Shown here: piece by piece, positions 50,179 to 61,414 of the stretch
How the letters are laid out: each line of letters starts with the position of its first letter
Position numbering within the stretch: position 1 is the stretch's first letter
Source of the DNA: Porphyra umbilicalis
Taxonomy: Eukaryota > Rhodophyta > Bangiophyceae > Bangiales > Bangiaceae
Reading direction: 5' to 3'
NCBI GenBank assembly: GCA_002049455.2
Contig: KV918819.1
Coordinates: forward strand, 1 to 64,000
DNA: 64,000 nucleotides
Translations under genes and position numbers: made by a program
Notes under the pieces: generated by a model
The model's database searches: none
What the model saw: only the letters and a program-made list of their open reading frames with translations
What the model was told of the DNA's origin: nothing

Positions 50179-53100
50179 ACCAACGTGCCTATGCCCACTG
50201 TGTAGTTTGCTTTGTTTGCTGCTGCCGAGACCACGCACCTTACGTGTTGTGCTGCCGCTTTGTACGGGATTGTTTCTTGTGTCTTGTGTTGCTGTGTGAC
50301 TCTGGTGCCTCGGGGAGCTGGAGGGGGGCCGGTTGTAGCAATACATGGAATTTTTTCCCCGTTGGGCAGGGTCTTTTTTTTCCTATGCAACTTGTCTGTG
50401 CGCTCATACCATGCACCGCGCGATGCCACCGCCTCCGCACCCACGCACCCCTCAGAGCTGTACCTTCCGCGCGCGACGCCGCGAGCAACTTGGCTGCCGC
50501 ACCCACACAGAGCATGGCCGCGCCTGCGGCCGGCACAACGGCGGTCCCCACCGGCCACGAAAGCGTCAGGTCTCCTGCGCCCGCCGTCACGGCGGCCGCC
50601 GCTACGTCGCAGCCTGTGCGCAAACGAGGCAGCGGCGGCCGCCGCGGGACAGGTGCGTGTGGGCGCTTGCGGCAGCTGCGGCCGCCACAGGACAGGTGCA
50701 CGCGTGCCGTCGCAAACACAGCGTCTACAGCCGCCGTCACGGCGGCCGCCGCTACGTTGTAACTTGTCGACAACCACGTCAGCGGCGGCCTCCGCGGGAG
50801 AGGTGGGCGCGTGCCGCTGCCACCGCCTCCCCACCTGCGCCCGCCGTCACCGTGGCCGCCTCTACGTTGCAACTTGTGGGTGACCGCAGCAGCGGCGGCC
50901 GCCGAGGGACTGGTGTGCACGTGCCGCCGCCTCAACTGCACCCGCACCCACCGTCACGGCGGCCGTCGCTGCAGAACATCTTGAGGGCGCACTCGGCAGC
51001 GGCGGCCGCCGCCGGACAAATTCGCGCCTGCTGCCGCGCCCACCGCGCCTGCGCCAGCCGTCACGGCGGCCGCCGCTAAGTTGAAAACGTGCGGGCGCCC
51101 GCGGCAGCGGCGGCCGCCGCAAGACAGGTGCGCTCGGGCTCCCGCAAAAGCTGCGGCCGCCGCGGGAGAGGTAGGGGCGTGCCGCCGCCGCCACGGCGGC
51201 CACCGCTGTGTTTCAACGTGTGCGCAGCCGAGGCAGCGCTGGCCGCCACGGGACAAGTGCGCCCGTGCCGCCGCCGCCACCGCGCCCGCGCCCGCCGGCA
51301 CGGCGGCCGCCGCTACGTTGAAGCTTGCGGGCGCCTGCAGCAGCGGCGGCCGCCACAAAACAGGTGCGCAAAGGCGCCCGCGGCAGCTGCGGCAGCCGTG
51401 GGAGAGGTTGGGGCGTGCCGCCGCAGCCACGGCGGCCACCGCTGTGTTGCAACGTATGCGCAGCCGAGGCAGCGGCGGCCGCCGCGGGACAAGTGAGCAC
51501 ATGCCGCCGCCGCCGCCGCGCCTGCGCCCGCCGGCACGGCGACCATCACTGCGGAACTTCTTGCGGGCGCGCAAGGTTGTGGCGGCGGCCGCCCAATTGG
51601 TGCACTGCGGTGGGCGGCCGTTTCGGCAGCGCGGCCGCGGCAGCGGCTGCAGCTCGGCGCGGGAGTCCGATGTGGGGTCGCGCGCCGCGCGATTGGTGTG
51701 CTCGGGCGGGCAGTCGGTTCGCCAGCGGCCGCCGTAGCGGGACCCGCGCCTGGCTGCAAGGCGAGGGTGCCCGAGGCGGGGGCGGCTGCCGCGCGATTGG
51801 TGCGCCCGGGCGCGCGGTCGATTGGCCTGCGGCCACCGCTGCCGCGCCCGTCGCTTGTGCAGCCGCCGCGGGTTGGCCTGGCACCGGTGCCCTGTGGGGG
51901 TGGGATTGGTGGGCGTGGGCGCGCGGTCGGCTCGCCGCCGCTGCCTTGCTCTCAGAAAGGGGGGTCGAAGAATAATTTCGGTTATAGCTCTTCTTGATAT
52001 TGCAATGTTTGGTATGACCCCTCTGACGGGGCAATCAGGGCACATTTTCGATGCAAATATGTGTGCGAGACTTTCGTTTGGCTGTTTTCTGAAGCGCATT
52101 ACACTCACATGAGCGCCGCAAACTTATAACATCGCTCTCGTTGGCTGGAAGGACACTCATCGGTCAGCTTCTTCTCGGGTTCGTTTATCCATTGGCAACT
52201 TGCTTGCTATCAGCGCACTTTGGTTGTGAACATGTTCGTAACAGCAAAGTCGTGGCTCGAGCCAGAGAGTGTCATTTGTCTTCGAAAGCGTTAATGTGAG
52301 GTCTGTTGTGGGTAGGCCGCAGAACATTGCGCCAGTTGGTGGCGTCCGACGCAGCCGTTCCACAAGAGTCACTAGGCAAGAGCGGCATCGCGCTCCTGCC
52401 CTATTTAAGGAGGTCAGCGATGCCGTACCCGCCGCTTCTGCGGCCGCCGCAGGTTGGCCAGGCACCGGCGCGCCAGTCGCAGGTGGAGTTTCCGCCCCAC
52501 GGGCAGCAGCAGCAGAATCCTCGCCGCCGAAGCTCCCGGTCCTGCCGCCGTCCGTACAAAAGCGCACTGGTGTTCGTGGTCTCCTGGTTGGCTGCTGTTT
52601 TCGCGCCGAGAACTAACTGATTTTTCTTTGTTAACAATCGCTTATATCGGTAAAACTAATACTTTATGACTGACGTAGCCCTTCTTTAAGACGACGTCAG
52701 TACCGCGGCTACATGTGGCACAAGTGCTTGAAAGGCCGCGCCTCGCTGCGGGCCCTCTTCCCCGCCGCGATTTGATAGAAACGAAGGGTGGCGTGTATGA
52801 TGAAGCGGCGCTCATTGGGCATTACCAGCTTATAGACGATGTATTGGTTAACTGTTACACACTGTCAGGCTGTCTGCTCTTGGGGAAATACTTGGTGCCG
52901 ATATCCGGTGCGTCGACTCACGAACAGTAACCCACAAGATCCACCACAACATCATGCCTATGTGTGTCATTTTTGGCGTCCTCCGGTATCTCTAGAATTC
53001 GCTCTTGCCTTTCCAGATCGTTAAGTGTCGTTTGTGGCTCACCCGCGGTTAGTCACCTCTGCGCTGGGGCTGTGCGCCGCTTGTGCCCGTGCACAGGAGG

Positions 53101-53559
53101 ACGGGAATGGGCCCATGGGGGACAGGGGAACGGAGGTGGTGCCCTCGAGAGGGGAGCGGTACCAGGTGGTGCTGCGGTCGCTGGACGGCCACTGCAGGGG
53201 TGCTTTCACTCCTCCCCCGCTGATGCTGGCGGCGCGCTGTCACGGCCGACCAATGGAAAGGCCCGAAATAGCTCGGCCTCTGCCCAACACTCACGAGAAT
53301 GGCAGCCGCTGCCGGGTGCGGCGGCGCGTGGCGGCCGCAACCGCTCAGCGATCACGTGCGCCACGGCGCTCGGCCGTCGGCGACGCACGGTAACCGGCAA
53401 ACCTGCGGCTGGCGGCCGCCCCACACAACGTCAAGTGGGAGGGCGGCCACGGCTGCCCAAGCGCACCGTGCCTAAAACCGCTCGGCGGCCACCACTGCGC
53501 GGTACCAGCTGCAGCTGTGCCTGGCTGCCGCCCCTCATGTGGTCGAGTGCGGCGGCCGC
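50179..53559. other. No recognisable gene; GC-rich repeats then plain sequence
   Basis: 50500-51950 is degenerate tandem repeat (see below). 51960-53400 shows scattered short frames with no recognisable product. The many Arg/Pro/Ala frames here are composition-driven. Confidence 0.5.
50586..51560. repeat. Degenerate tandem repeat with GCGGCCGCC cores
   Basis: The block GTCACGGCGGCCGCCGCTAC recurs with changes near 50586, 50736, 50846, 50953, 51060, 51190, 51299, 51428 and 51533, i.e. spacings of about 105-150 bp. Each unit also carries GGCAGCGGCGGCCGCCGC and GACAxGTGCGC-like segments. NotI-type GCGGCCGC sequences are therefore dense. Confidence 0.75.
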
Positions 53560-53560
53560 C

Positions 53561-54790
53561 ATGCTGAGCCAGTGTCGGCGACGGTGGCCGCCGCCGACCA
53601 ACCACCAGCTCAACTGCCATCATCGCGTGTCGCGGTGCTCGGCGGCGGCTGCCGCCCAACACCAGCGTTCCTCGCGGCGCTTGGCGGCGGCCGCCGCACA
53701 CTAAGGTCTAGTGCGGCGGCCGCCGCGGCGTACGCGTCCACGACGGCGGCCGCCTCCAACCAACCGCAAGAACGAGTGCGGTTGCCGGGTGTGGCTGTGG
53801 TCGGCGGCGGACGCCGCCTGAACTCCGCGTGCGTGATGACGCTCGGCGACGGCCGCCGACCATGATGGCGAGTGCGGCGGCCGCCCTGGCTGACAAGTGT
53901 CGACGACGGCGGCCGCCGCCGACCTACCGCCAGCTCAACTGCCGTCATCGCGTGTCGCGGTGCTCGGCGGCGGCTGCCGCCCAACACCAGCGTGCCCCGC
54001 GGCGCTTGGGGGCGGCCGCCGCACATTAAGAGCATCTCCACCAATGGCTCCAACCGTCCAAACAGCCAAACGTGGCACCGTTTGGCCAACGGGGGCATTG
54101 GTGGAGAAAGCGAGGTCCAAAACTAGTGTGTGACGGTTGTGTGACGGCCCAAAAATAGCACTCCTCACATTTTCTAATCCCGTAATGCATCTCGTGGTGG
54201 CCTCGCGGGATCGCCCTTCTTTTGGAGATTAAACGGCAGCGCCACTCCAAACAGGCCTGTTTGGAGACGCCCCGAGTCGTTTGGCCAACCCCTGGTTCCC
54301 TGTTCGGACCACGAAAGCCAATGGAAAGCGTGACCCGTGGCTTGCAGACAGTTGCGAGACGATCTGGCAGTCATGGAGATTCTCTGTAGTGCATCTGTGG
54401 GAATACTGGCGTGCCACAAAAGAGGCCCACCGCCAGAGACGTCGAGGCGAGCCCAAGTTTGAGACGTGATCTGCTTAGTTTTGGCTCTGCCTTTGGAGAG
54501 CCAGTGACAGCGCCACACGTTGCGCACACGTGGCCGTTGGGTTGGACGGTTGGCTCCATTGGTGGAGATGCTCTAAGGTCTAGTGCGGCGGCCGCCGCGG
54601 CGTACGCGTCCACGACGGCGGCCGCCTCCGACCAACCGCAAGAACGAGTGCGGTTGCCGGGTGCGGCTGTGGTCGGCGGCGGCCGCCGCCTGAACTCGGC
54701 GTGTGTGATGACGCTCGGCGACGGCCGCCAACCATGACGTCGAGTGCGGCGGCTGCCCTGGCTCACCAGTGGTGACAATGTCGGCTGCCG
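53561..54790. repeat. 325-bp tandem repeat, two full units and part of a third, interrupted by a MITE
   Basis: Unit 1 runs from about 53561 to 53885, unit 2 from 53886 to 54029 and on from 54577 to about 54752, and a partial unit 3 follows. Equivalent points AGCTCAACTGCC at 53607 and 53932 are 325 bp apart. The sequence AGGTCTAGTGCGGCGGCC occurs at 53704 and again directly after the MITE. Confidence 0.85.
54030..54573. mobile_element. Tourist-like MITE (PIF/Harbinger type), 544 bp
   Basis: The element starts GAGCATCTCCACCAATGG and ends with the near-exact inverse; inverted repeats run ~30 bp (CCAACCGTCCAA also shared). It is flanked by TAA at 54027-54029 and 54574-54576, the 3-bp duplication typical of PIF/Harbinger elements. 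The preceding 325-bp unit holds the uninterrupted site, CACACTAAGGTCTAG at 53697-53711, confirming the insertion limits. Inside is a perfect 22-bp palindrome (CTCCAAACAGG and its inverse, 54245-54266). No coding sequence is seen, so it depends on a transposase from elsewhere. Confidence 0.87.
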
Positions 54791-55108
54791 CCGACAAACT
54801 AAGTTATCGGTAGCCGGTTTCGGGTGCGGAGGTGCTGCGGCGGCCGCCGCACAACCGCGTCGTGCGTGACGGCTCTCAGTGGCCGCCGACGCACGTCACA
54901 GTTAAGAGGGGAGGTCGCCGCTGCCGCCAAGCAGGTCTCATGTGGCATGTTGATTTGCTAAATCTGATAAGACGTAGGTGCAGACAACGTTAACAGGGAC
55001 GAAGAAGACATTCAAGGACTAACCCTGATCTTCAGAGAGACAACATTCACACACAACATTTCACGGTGCACACAACAAGTACGTGGAGAATACTACACAG
55101 AGAAAACA

Positions 55109-57689
55109 TCAATCAACATACGGATCGAGGAGCTCACCGCGCTGCGCAAAAACGTGTGCGCATAGGCCCTCGCGAAGCGCTTCATGCTCCTCCCGCGACT
55201 TGGCCTCACCGATGGCCACCAGAATGCGCATAAATTCGCTCATGGGCGCCACAGCGGCGGCCCCGACAGCACGAGGTGCATAACCGGGTGCACCACCCAG
55301 ATCTGCCAGCTCTCCGGCGGCAGCACCAGCTCCCCCTCCATCCGCGGCCTCTCCTGCCCCAGCACCCTCCTCCTCGTCACCGCCCTCTCCGGCGCCTCCG
55401 AGCCCACCGCCGCCGAATCCCGCACCATCGACGGCGCTAGCGCCAGCGCCATCGTCAGCGCCTGCTGCGCCCGCACCACCGGCGGCGCCAGCGTTCGCGC
55501 CGGCCCCGCCCACCGCCTCCGCCGCAGCCACGCCAACAGTCGCCTGGCCGCCGCCTCCCGCAGGGCCGCCGCCGGCGCCCGCGCCTTCAGCGGCGCCAGC
55601 GCCGAGGCCGGCGTCTCCCGCCCCGTCCGCCGTACCAACCCCAGCAGCCCCCCCGCCGCCTCCTCCCGCGGGGGCGCCGCCGACGCTCGCGCCGTCCGCG
55701 GCGTCCACGCCACCCCCACCTGCCCCTTCTGCTGCGCCCGCTCCACCGGCTCCACCAGCCCCGTACTGGGTCGATCGCGACCGCGACAAGAAGCTGTCCC
55801 GGTGCGCCTCCACCACCATATTGTGGAGTATGGCGACCGTCTGGGTTGTCAAAACCATGCGGGGCACGGTCCACATCCGGCAAGGGTGCAACATCACGTG
55901 AAAACGTGCCGTCAGGATACCGAAAAGCCGCTCACCGTCCTTCCGCAGAGCCTCCTGCAGGCGATTAAACGTGCGCTGCTCAGGCGTCTGGGGGTTGGGG
56001 TAGGGAGCCACGAAAAACGCGAAGCGGGGGTAAATGCCGTCCACAAGGAAATACAGCAAGGTCCGGGTATTCCCATTGACAGTAAACGAGATTTCACGCG
56101 GTGGCCACTTCCCCGTAAGAGCAATGCCAACAACTCAGGCTATCTCTATCGGCTATTCCATTCTCGAACCAAGTCCGCGTCCCTAGACAGCCACATGTAC
56201 GTCAGCGGTTGGCTGCTTTGCTGTCATGAGTCTAAGTACCTGCAGGATCCCTTACACCACGTCCCTTCTTGGCCCGATCAAGACGATATTTTCCGCCAGG
56301 ACTTGATTCACTGTAGCGGCAGTTGACAACTGTGGTGAGCAGCCGTATCATCCATAGCGATGGCGCAGAGAACGCTCGTCGGCAGACTGACAAAGAAGCA
56401 GGTCAAAATGTGCAGCGCTTGATGACGTCCACGCCCAGAAGGGCGTCGCTGTAGGACCATTGCCATGTACGACAGCTCCTGCGGACGTTCCGGAACAGCG
56501 ACCATCTCTGCACAGAAGGAACTGGCAGTCAATCTTGCAGACGTGGCGCACACGTTTCAGCCACGTGATACTATTTGGTGTGAAACGGGTCGTTGATCCA
56601 TCACATGGGCCAATCAGACACTCCTGTGGGATAGCCTCGGCTATCCTAACAGCTATTCCGACTCGAAATAGAAAAGCGATAGCCGCACAGCTATTCTGGG
56701 TCAGTGGAAGCCAGAATAAAGTAGGTAGTTCGATTTCCATGGCGCGAACAACAAAAGGGCTTCTTCGTCTAAAAAGTGGTGTTACATCGGACTTCAGGTG
56801 CTTAATAGGGCACGTTGTGCAACGTGGCGTGAATGTGGCGATAGCATCTCATTGTTAACAACGCTCTAACGACATCCATGTACATAGGCGATTGATACAG
56901 GACGCTAATATCATTGAGACTCTCAGGACTCCCCGCGAAAATGTGGTAAATTCACGTGTTTTCATCCCAAATGGCCTCAATCACGATGGATCGTTGTCCG
57001 TCCCGGCCCTGGTACGTGCCCGCACGCGCCTTGGGGCACGACGACCACTCCCAGTGCGAGCAATCAAGCGATCCAAGACACTTAGGTAACCCCCGCTCAG
57101 GGTTGTGGCCCAGGATGCTCTCAATCTCACGCCGCGTGGGCGGCCGCAGGTACAGTGGGCCGAAGTCATCGACCATAAACTCAGTGAAGAGCTTAATCGC
57201 CGTCGAGATAGTTGATCGCGACAGCCGCACATACTCGTCCGCGCGGTCATACGATTTGCCATAGCCGAGCACGCGAATCACGGCAACCAGCTGCTGAAGG
57301 GGATGTGCCTGCGGCTGCCCCGTCGCGTTGACACGTTGCACCCAAAATGGGCGGTCTTTGATCGCGCGGTAAATCCGAAGCAAGACCGCCATCGGAACGC
57401 AGAACCGGCGCTCAAATTGCTCTGGACCGAAAACCGGCGGTAGGCCGTCAACGCCAAAGTAATCGCGTAGGATGCACTGCAGACCAAGCGCAAAGTTGCA
57501 AGGCCGGTTTGCCAACCTACCGGGCACGGAGCCCCGGTACCACGGCCGATGGATTTGCGCGGCGGCGAGTGCCCGCCGTCACGCCTCCAGCAATGTCGCG
57601 ACGTGAGAAGCCACTACAACCGACGTCGTGACGTCATCGTTAGCCCCCTCGTCCTCCTCCCACCCAGGCAAAGTCATCATGCCGTCCAT
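55109..57689 (-). pseudogene. PIF/Harbinger transposase, broken by two nonsense codons and an insertion
   Basis: A Harbinger-type DDE nuclease that would cut and paste its element. The likely start is ATG 57689 (MDGMMTLPGWEEDEG). Family blocks follow in order: GSVPGRLANRP, DYFGVDGLPPVFGPEQFERR, the first catalytic Asp in GSLDCSHWEW, SPESLNDISVL with the second Asp, LLYFLVDGIYPRFAFFV, and RKDGERLFGIL with the Glu. In-frame TGA codons lie at 57579-57581 (between ATLLEA and RRALAAA) and 56952-56954 (after AIWDENT, where the family has Trp). About 700 bp of unrelated sequence (roughly 56115-56850) separates the SLNDISVL part from the KWPPREISFTVNG part. The C-terminus has a long Gly/Ala insertion before the final helix (SREEHEALREGLCAHVFAQR). 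The element ends were not found. The gene cannot make a full transposase as it stands. Confidence 0.9.
56115..56850. other. Insertion within the Harbinger transposase pseudogene
   Basis: This ~0.7 kb is unrelated to the transposase coding sequence on either side. Its borders carry loosely inverted sequence (CAACTCAGGCTATC near 56132 and, on the opposite strand, CAATGAGATGCTATC near 56850), and GGCTATC-type motifs recur inside at 56632-56695. It may be a small non-autonomous element; limits are approximate within ~20 bp. Confidence 0.45.
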
Positions 57690-58601
57690 GGTGCAGGAAC
57701 CACGTACCGGTCGCGGGCACGACGGGGGCGCGCACGGCGGCAGCGAGCACGGCAATTGCGAGCACGACGGTGGCGCGCACGGCGGTAGAGAGCACGGCGA
57801 TCGCGAGCACGACGGTGACGCGTACGGCTGTCGACCGCGCACGACGCCGACAGGGGCACACCTGCGCCTTGGATGCAGGATGCCCATCCCCCCTATCCGT
57901 TGGGACCTACCGGGCCGCCCACAGAAAAGGTTCTCGGACGTACCAGAGCCTGCCATCCGGCACACCCTTGGAATCGGCCTGTTTGTTCGTGTCGCATGAC
58001 CAATCGTATCAGAGAGTGCTTCCAACTCAGTGTTACGTACATTTACGTAGCGTCCTCTATGTCCAGGAACCTGACAACTGGTACCACCGTCTCGGCTAGT
58101 TCAGGGCAGTTCTCTATTGCAGAACAACGTATCATGCATGACGCACGGACCGTGACACTGACCAAGAATTAACGGTCCGGCTTTCTACGACTCGAAGGAC
58201 ACTTGACCATGGTAGGCCCTGACAATCTCACTGTTGCTACGTCGTTGCCCTGCGCGTCCTCCAAAACACACAGTCTCTTTGATCATAGGCCCCAAGACTG
58301 ACAAAGCGGCCCGAGGACCCACTGGAGTGTTGGCTGCCAACCTCCTCGATCCCGGGGCGCGGTCGCCATGATCCTGGCCGCATGCCAGGGATCTCTGTCG
58401 CCCTCATACGTCGCGGCCTCTCACGTAGTTAGCGTCTTTTTTTCCACTGACGGGGTGAATCGATGCGTCGGTCACATGTCATTATCGGCTCAGTGCATGG
58501 CGCCTCGATCGTGTTGCGGTCGTTAATTCACGTTGCCAATCGTCGTTGGACACGTTTTACATTGAGACCGTTTCTTTTCCAGCCAATGAGAGGGCCCGTA
58601 G

Positions 58602-58689
58602 GATAGTCCGAGTGTCCTGAATACGGTGCGCGTGCCCTATTTTGGCTTCGAATGGGCCATGAGCGACCTATTTTGACACTCGGACTATC
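58602..58689. other. Perfect 15-bp inverted repeat around 58-bp centre
   Basis: GATAGTCCGAGTGTC (58602-58616) and GACACTCGGACTATC (58675-58689). The centre contains CCCTATTTTGG and ACCTATTTTGA. It may be a very small MITE. Confidence 0.7.
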
Positions 58690-59390
58690 GAACCGAGTTG
58701 GACTTATCTAAATTCGAGGAGGTCGTTCGACGTTCAATAGGGCACATTCACATTGGCACACAGCTATTCGTGGCCTATTACGCGAATTTAGACACATTTC
58801 ACCAATACTTGAGACACGTCGTATAGACCGACATTGCTGGCTTTGCTCTGACTATGGCACATCCCCCAAAAATGGACACACCGCCGATCAGGAAGCATCG
58901 TTCCCACATCGTGCTGTAAGAGATCCTCCTGCACGTGGAGCCAATGACTGTGCCGCATTTGTGCCCCGGTAACACTTGTCGTACTCTGATGATCCCCACG
59001 CGAGATGCAGGAAGCCGACCAACGTCACCAAATGCCTTCTGCTCATGCAAGGAAAAAAGCCATCCGTCTGGGGGCATTTCTTTTTTCATACGCCTGGGTT
59101 GAGAGGGCTTAATTATAGTCAGATTAATACACCTAAACTTTCCACTGTATTAATGCAAACCATGGATCGGCAGACTATAACTATGCAACGTGTGAACCAC
59201 GTGTTGGTACTTTCTTTCCATTTACTGATGTACAGTTGCATTTGAATACTGTACTTGAAAAAGCGGCACGGGCGCCCGGCGGGAGCTGCGCCCGCAGACC
59301 GCCCTAGTGCTCCAGCCACAACGCGCTCTGACAACACAACCAGTGTAGGGGTGTGCTGTCATACGGCCATCGAAATTACACTGACGCGGT

Positions 59391-59785
59391 GCTGATCCCC
59401 GAATTTTGTCCTGGAGAACAGAGACAGAGACTGACTCTGAATATATGCACTCTATTGGTTTTAAACGACAGTAAGAATGCATCGAAACCAATAGAAAGCC
59501 CGCGTTCTATGCCAGGACCTTGCATTGAGCAGAACTCACTGCATGTCGCTGCTTGATCCGCTTTTCTTGGCATGGAGCGAGCTGCCCACGCGAGATCTTG
59601 AGATTTTCTACTGTCTCCTCGCCAGAAGTGCAGAAAAGAAGAGGAGCTGATGTTGATTTCCAGGCTGCATGGGCACATGTAAGCAATCAGTAGCACCAAG
59701 ACAGTCCCAGTGGCGCATTTGATTGGTGGAGAGAGTCGGTCCGCAAGTCAGTCTCTGTCCACCAGGACAAAATTCGGGGATCAGC
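59391..59785. mobile_element. Candidate MITE with perfect 24-bp terminal inverted repeats
   Basis: 59391-59414 (GCTGATCCCCGAATTTTGTC...) and 59762-59785 are exact inverse copies, and similarity continues inward through GACAGAGAC. The element is ~395 bp with no coding capacity. I find no clear target duplication. Confidence 0.7.
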
Positions 59786-59817
59786 AATATAACAGTACGG
59801 CCTCGAAGATGGGCAAC

Positions 59818-59848
59818 CTCGAAGATGGTCTTCGCGACCATCTTCGAG
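59818..59848. other. Perfect 13-bp-stem hairpin
   Basis: CTCGAAGATGGTC (59818-59830), loop TTCGC, GACCATCTTCGAG (59836-59848). A direct partial copy, CCTCGAAGATGG, begins at 59801. It lies just outside the candidate MITE ending at 59785. Confidence 0.85.
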
Positions 59849-61414
59849 TGGGTCCAGACCCGGTCGCCCCTCTGTCAGTGAGGCAACAATGGTTGAGTCA
59901 GATTTGGTTTCAGTTCGGGGAAGCAAAGAAGTTGCAAGTGGCAGCAGCCGAACCGGCAATGAGCAGGTACTTCAAATTGAGCAGCCGACGGCGAGCCGCC
60001 GACGGCGTCCAGCTGGGCGCACCCCCCCAGCGGTCCTCTTTCTGGAGGCGCTGGACGCAAGCGCACGGCGCCCTCCTGATCGGACGCGGCCTCCCCTCCA
60101 CCCCCCTCTTGCTCCAACCGCCGCTATCCCCAGACTTCATAGCAAAAATCAGTCTCCCGGCACTCACCTTCGCGAAACTGTGCAACGCAGGGCACTTCGC
60201 GGGCAAATCGTCGATAGCGGCTGCGTCGAGGATCAACGGATGTCGGGGCGGTCGCGGTGCGCGGCGGCAATGCGCGGTCGCGAGGGAGGTGGGTTCGCGG
60301 ATAGGCGGAACGGGGTGTGGTGGGGGGGGGGGGGGGGTGGGGAGAGAGGGTGCGATCGCAAATGGCTGGTGCATGCGTGCTTCCAGACCATAAAATGCGT
60401 ATTTCTTGGTCATCCAATCCATTTCCGAAAAATATAAGCACGCAGCAGCCAGACTGTATTGCTTGTCAAATCACGAATCCAAACTGCAAGTTCCAGTGAG
60501 GGTGCTACGCTAATGGCCTAGGAAGGGTGCTACTTTTCTGGCCTACCCCAGGCGTTCTTCGGGGCCGTACTGTACGCCTCGCCGCCGTCACCGGTGAACC
60601 GGTGTGACAGCCGAAATTGATGTGAGTATCAGAGAGGGCTACTGTTTCGTGAAACACTGTCTTGTCCTCGCGCAATCTGCTCTTCGGCCACACCCAACCC
60701 GCCCGCCGACCGCGCCGCCGCCACCACCACCGCCGCCGGTCTCGTTCTCAGTCTGGTGCACACGACATCGCCAACGACCCTTTTCTTGCCACCGGTACAC
60801 CTTCCCCCCCCCCCCCCCCCCCCGCCGCCGCGTCGCCTGCACCTCTACTTGTAGGAGATGTAAACATGTGCTCGCTTTTTGTACTCTACCCATAGCTCGA
60901 GTTCATGTCACCTTGACTGTTGTCGTTGCGGTCGGATCTGTGCCGCTCGAGTGCCGTACCACTTTCGCTTTGATCCTCTGCTCTTTGCTCTCTTCCCCCT
61001 CCCCCCTACCCCCCCCCGTCTCTTTATGCACAAGTGGGTTTCGCCCATCCCCCCTCTTCCTTGACCCACGCTGCCTCTCCCCCACCCCTCCACTATTCCT
61101 TCACTGCCGGGGGGGGCGGGGGGCGGGGGGTGAAATGGTGCGTGCGGTTGCCTGGAGGCAATCGGCTGTTGCGCGAAGGCGTGGCCGGCAAGGCGGCGGG
61201 GTACGCGGGGGTTGTGGTGGGAGCAGATAGGGGACGCAGATGCGGAGGGGGGCGGCAGATCGGGCTCGCAGAGGCGCGGGGTGGGGCGGCTGGAGCAGGC
61301 GGATGTGATGCGGCGGGGGGGGGGGGGGGGGGGGCGGCTGAGTCGGGCGCGGAATAACTTGGCGGCGTCTTGTCCATTTTTCGCGTCTATCATAAGACTT
61401 GTTTTCAACGGTTC

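Larger units (their letters stand above)
57690..61414. other. No recognisable gene; small inverted-repeat elements
   Basis: Contains a GC-skewed segment of repeated GGCGCGCACGGCGG-like sequence at 57725-57830, the hairpin elements at 58602, 59391 and 59818, and long homopolymers G16 (60322-60337), C20 (60804-60823) and G20 (61315-61334). No protein-like frame was recognised. Confidence 0.5.

Noticed and set aside
55184-56326. 380-codon plus-strand frame
   Set aside because: It is antisense to the Harbinger transposase pseudogene, whose family blocks are unmistakable.
60304-60337. G16 run as a regulatory quadruplex
   Set aside because: Homopolymer length is unreliable in assemblies and there is no nearby gene to regulate.
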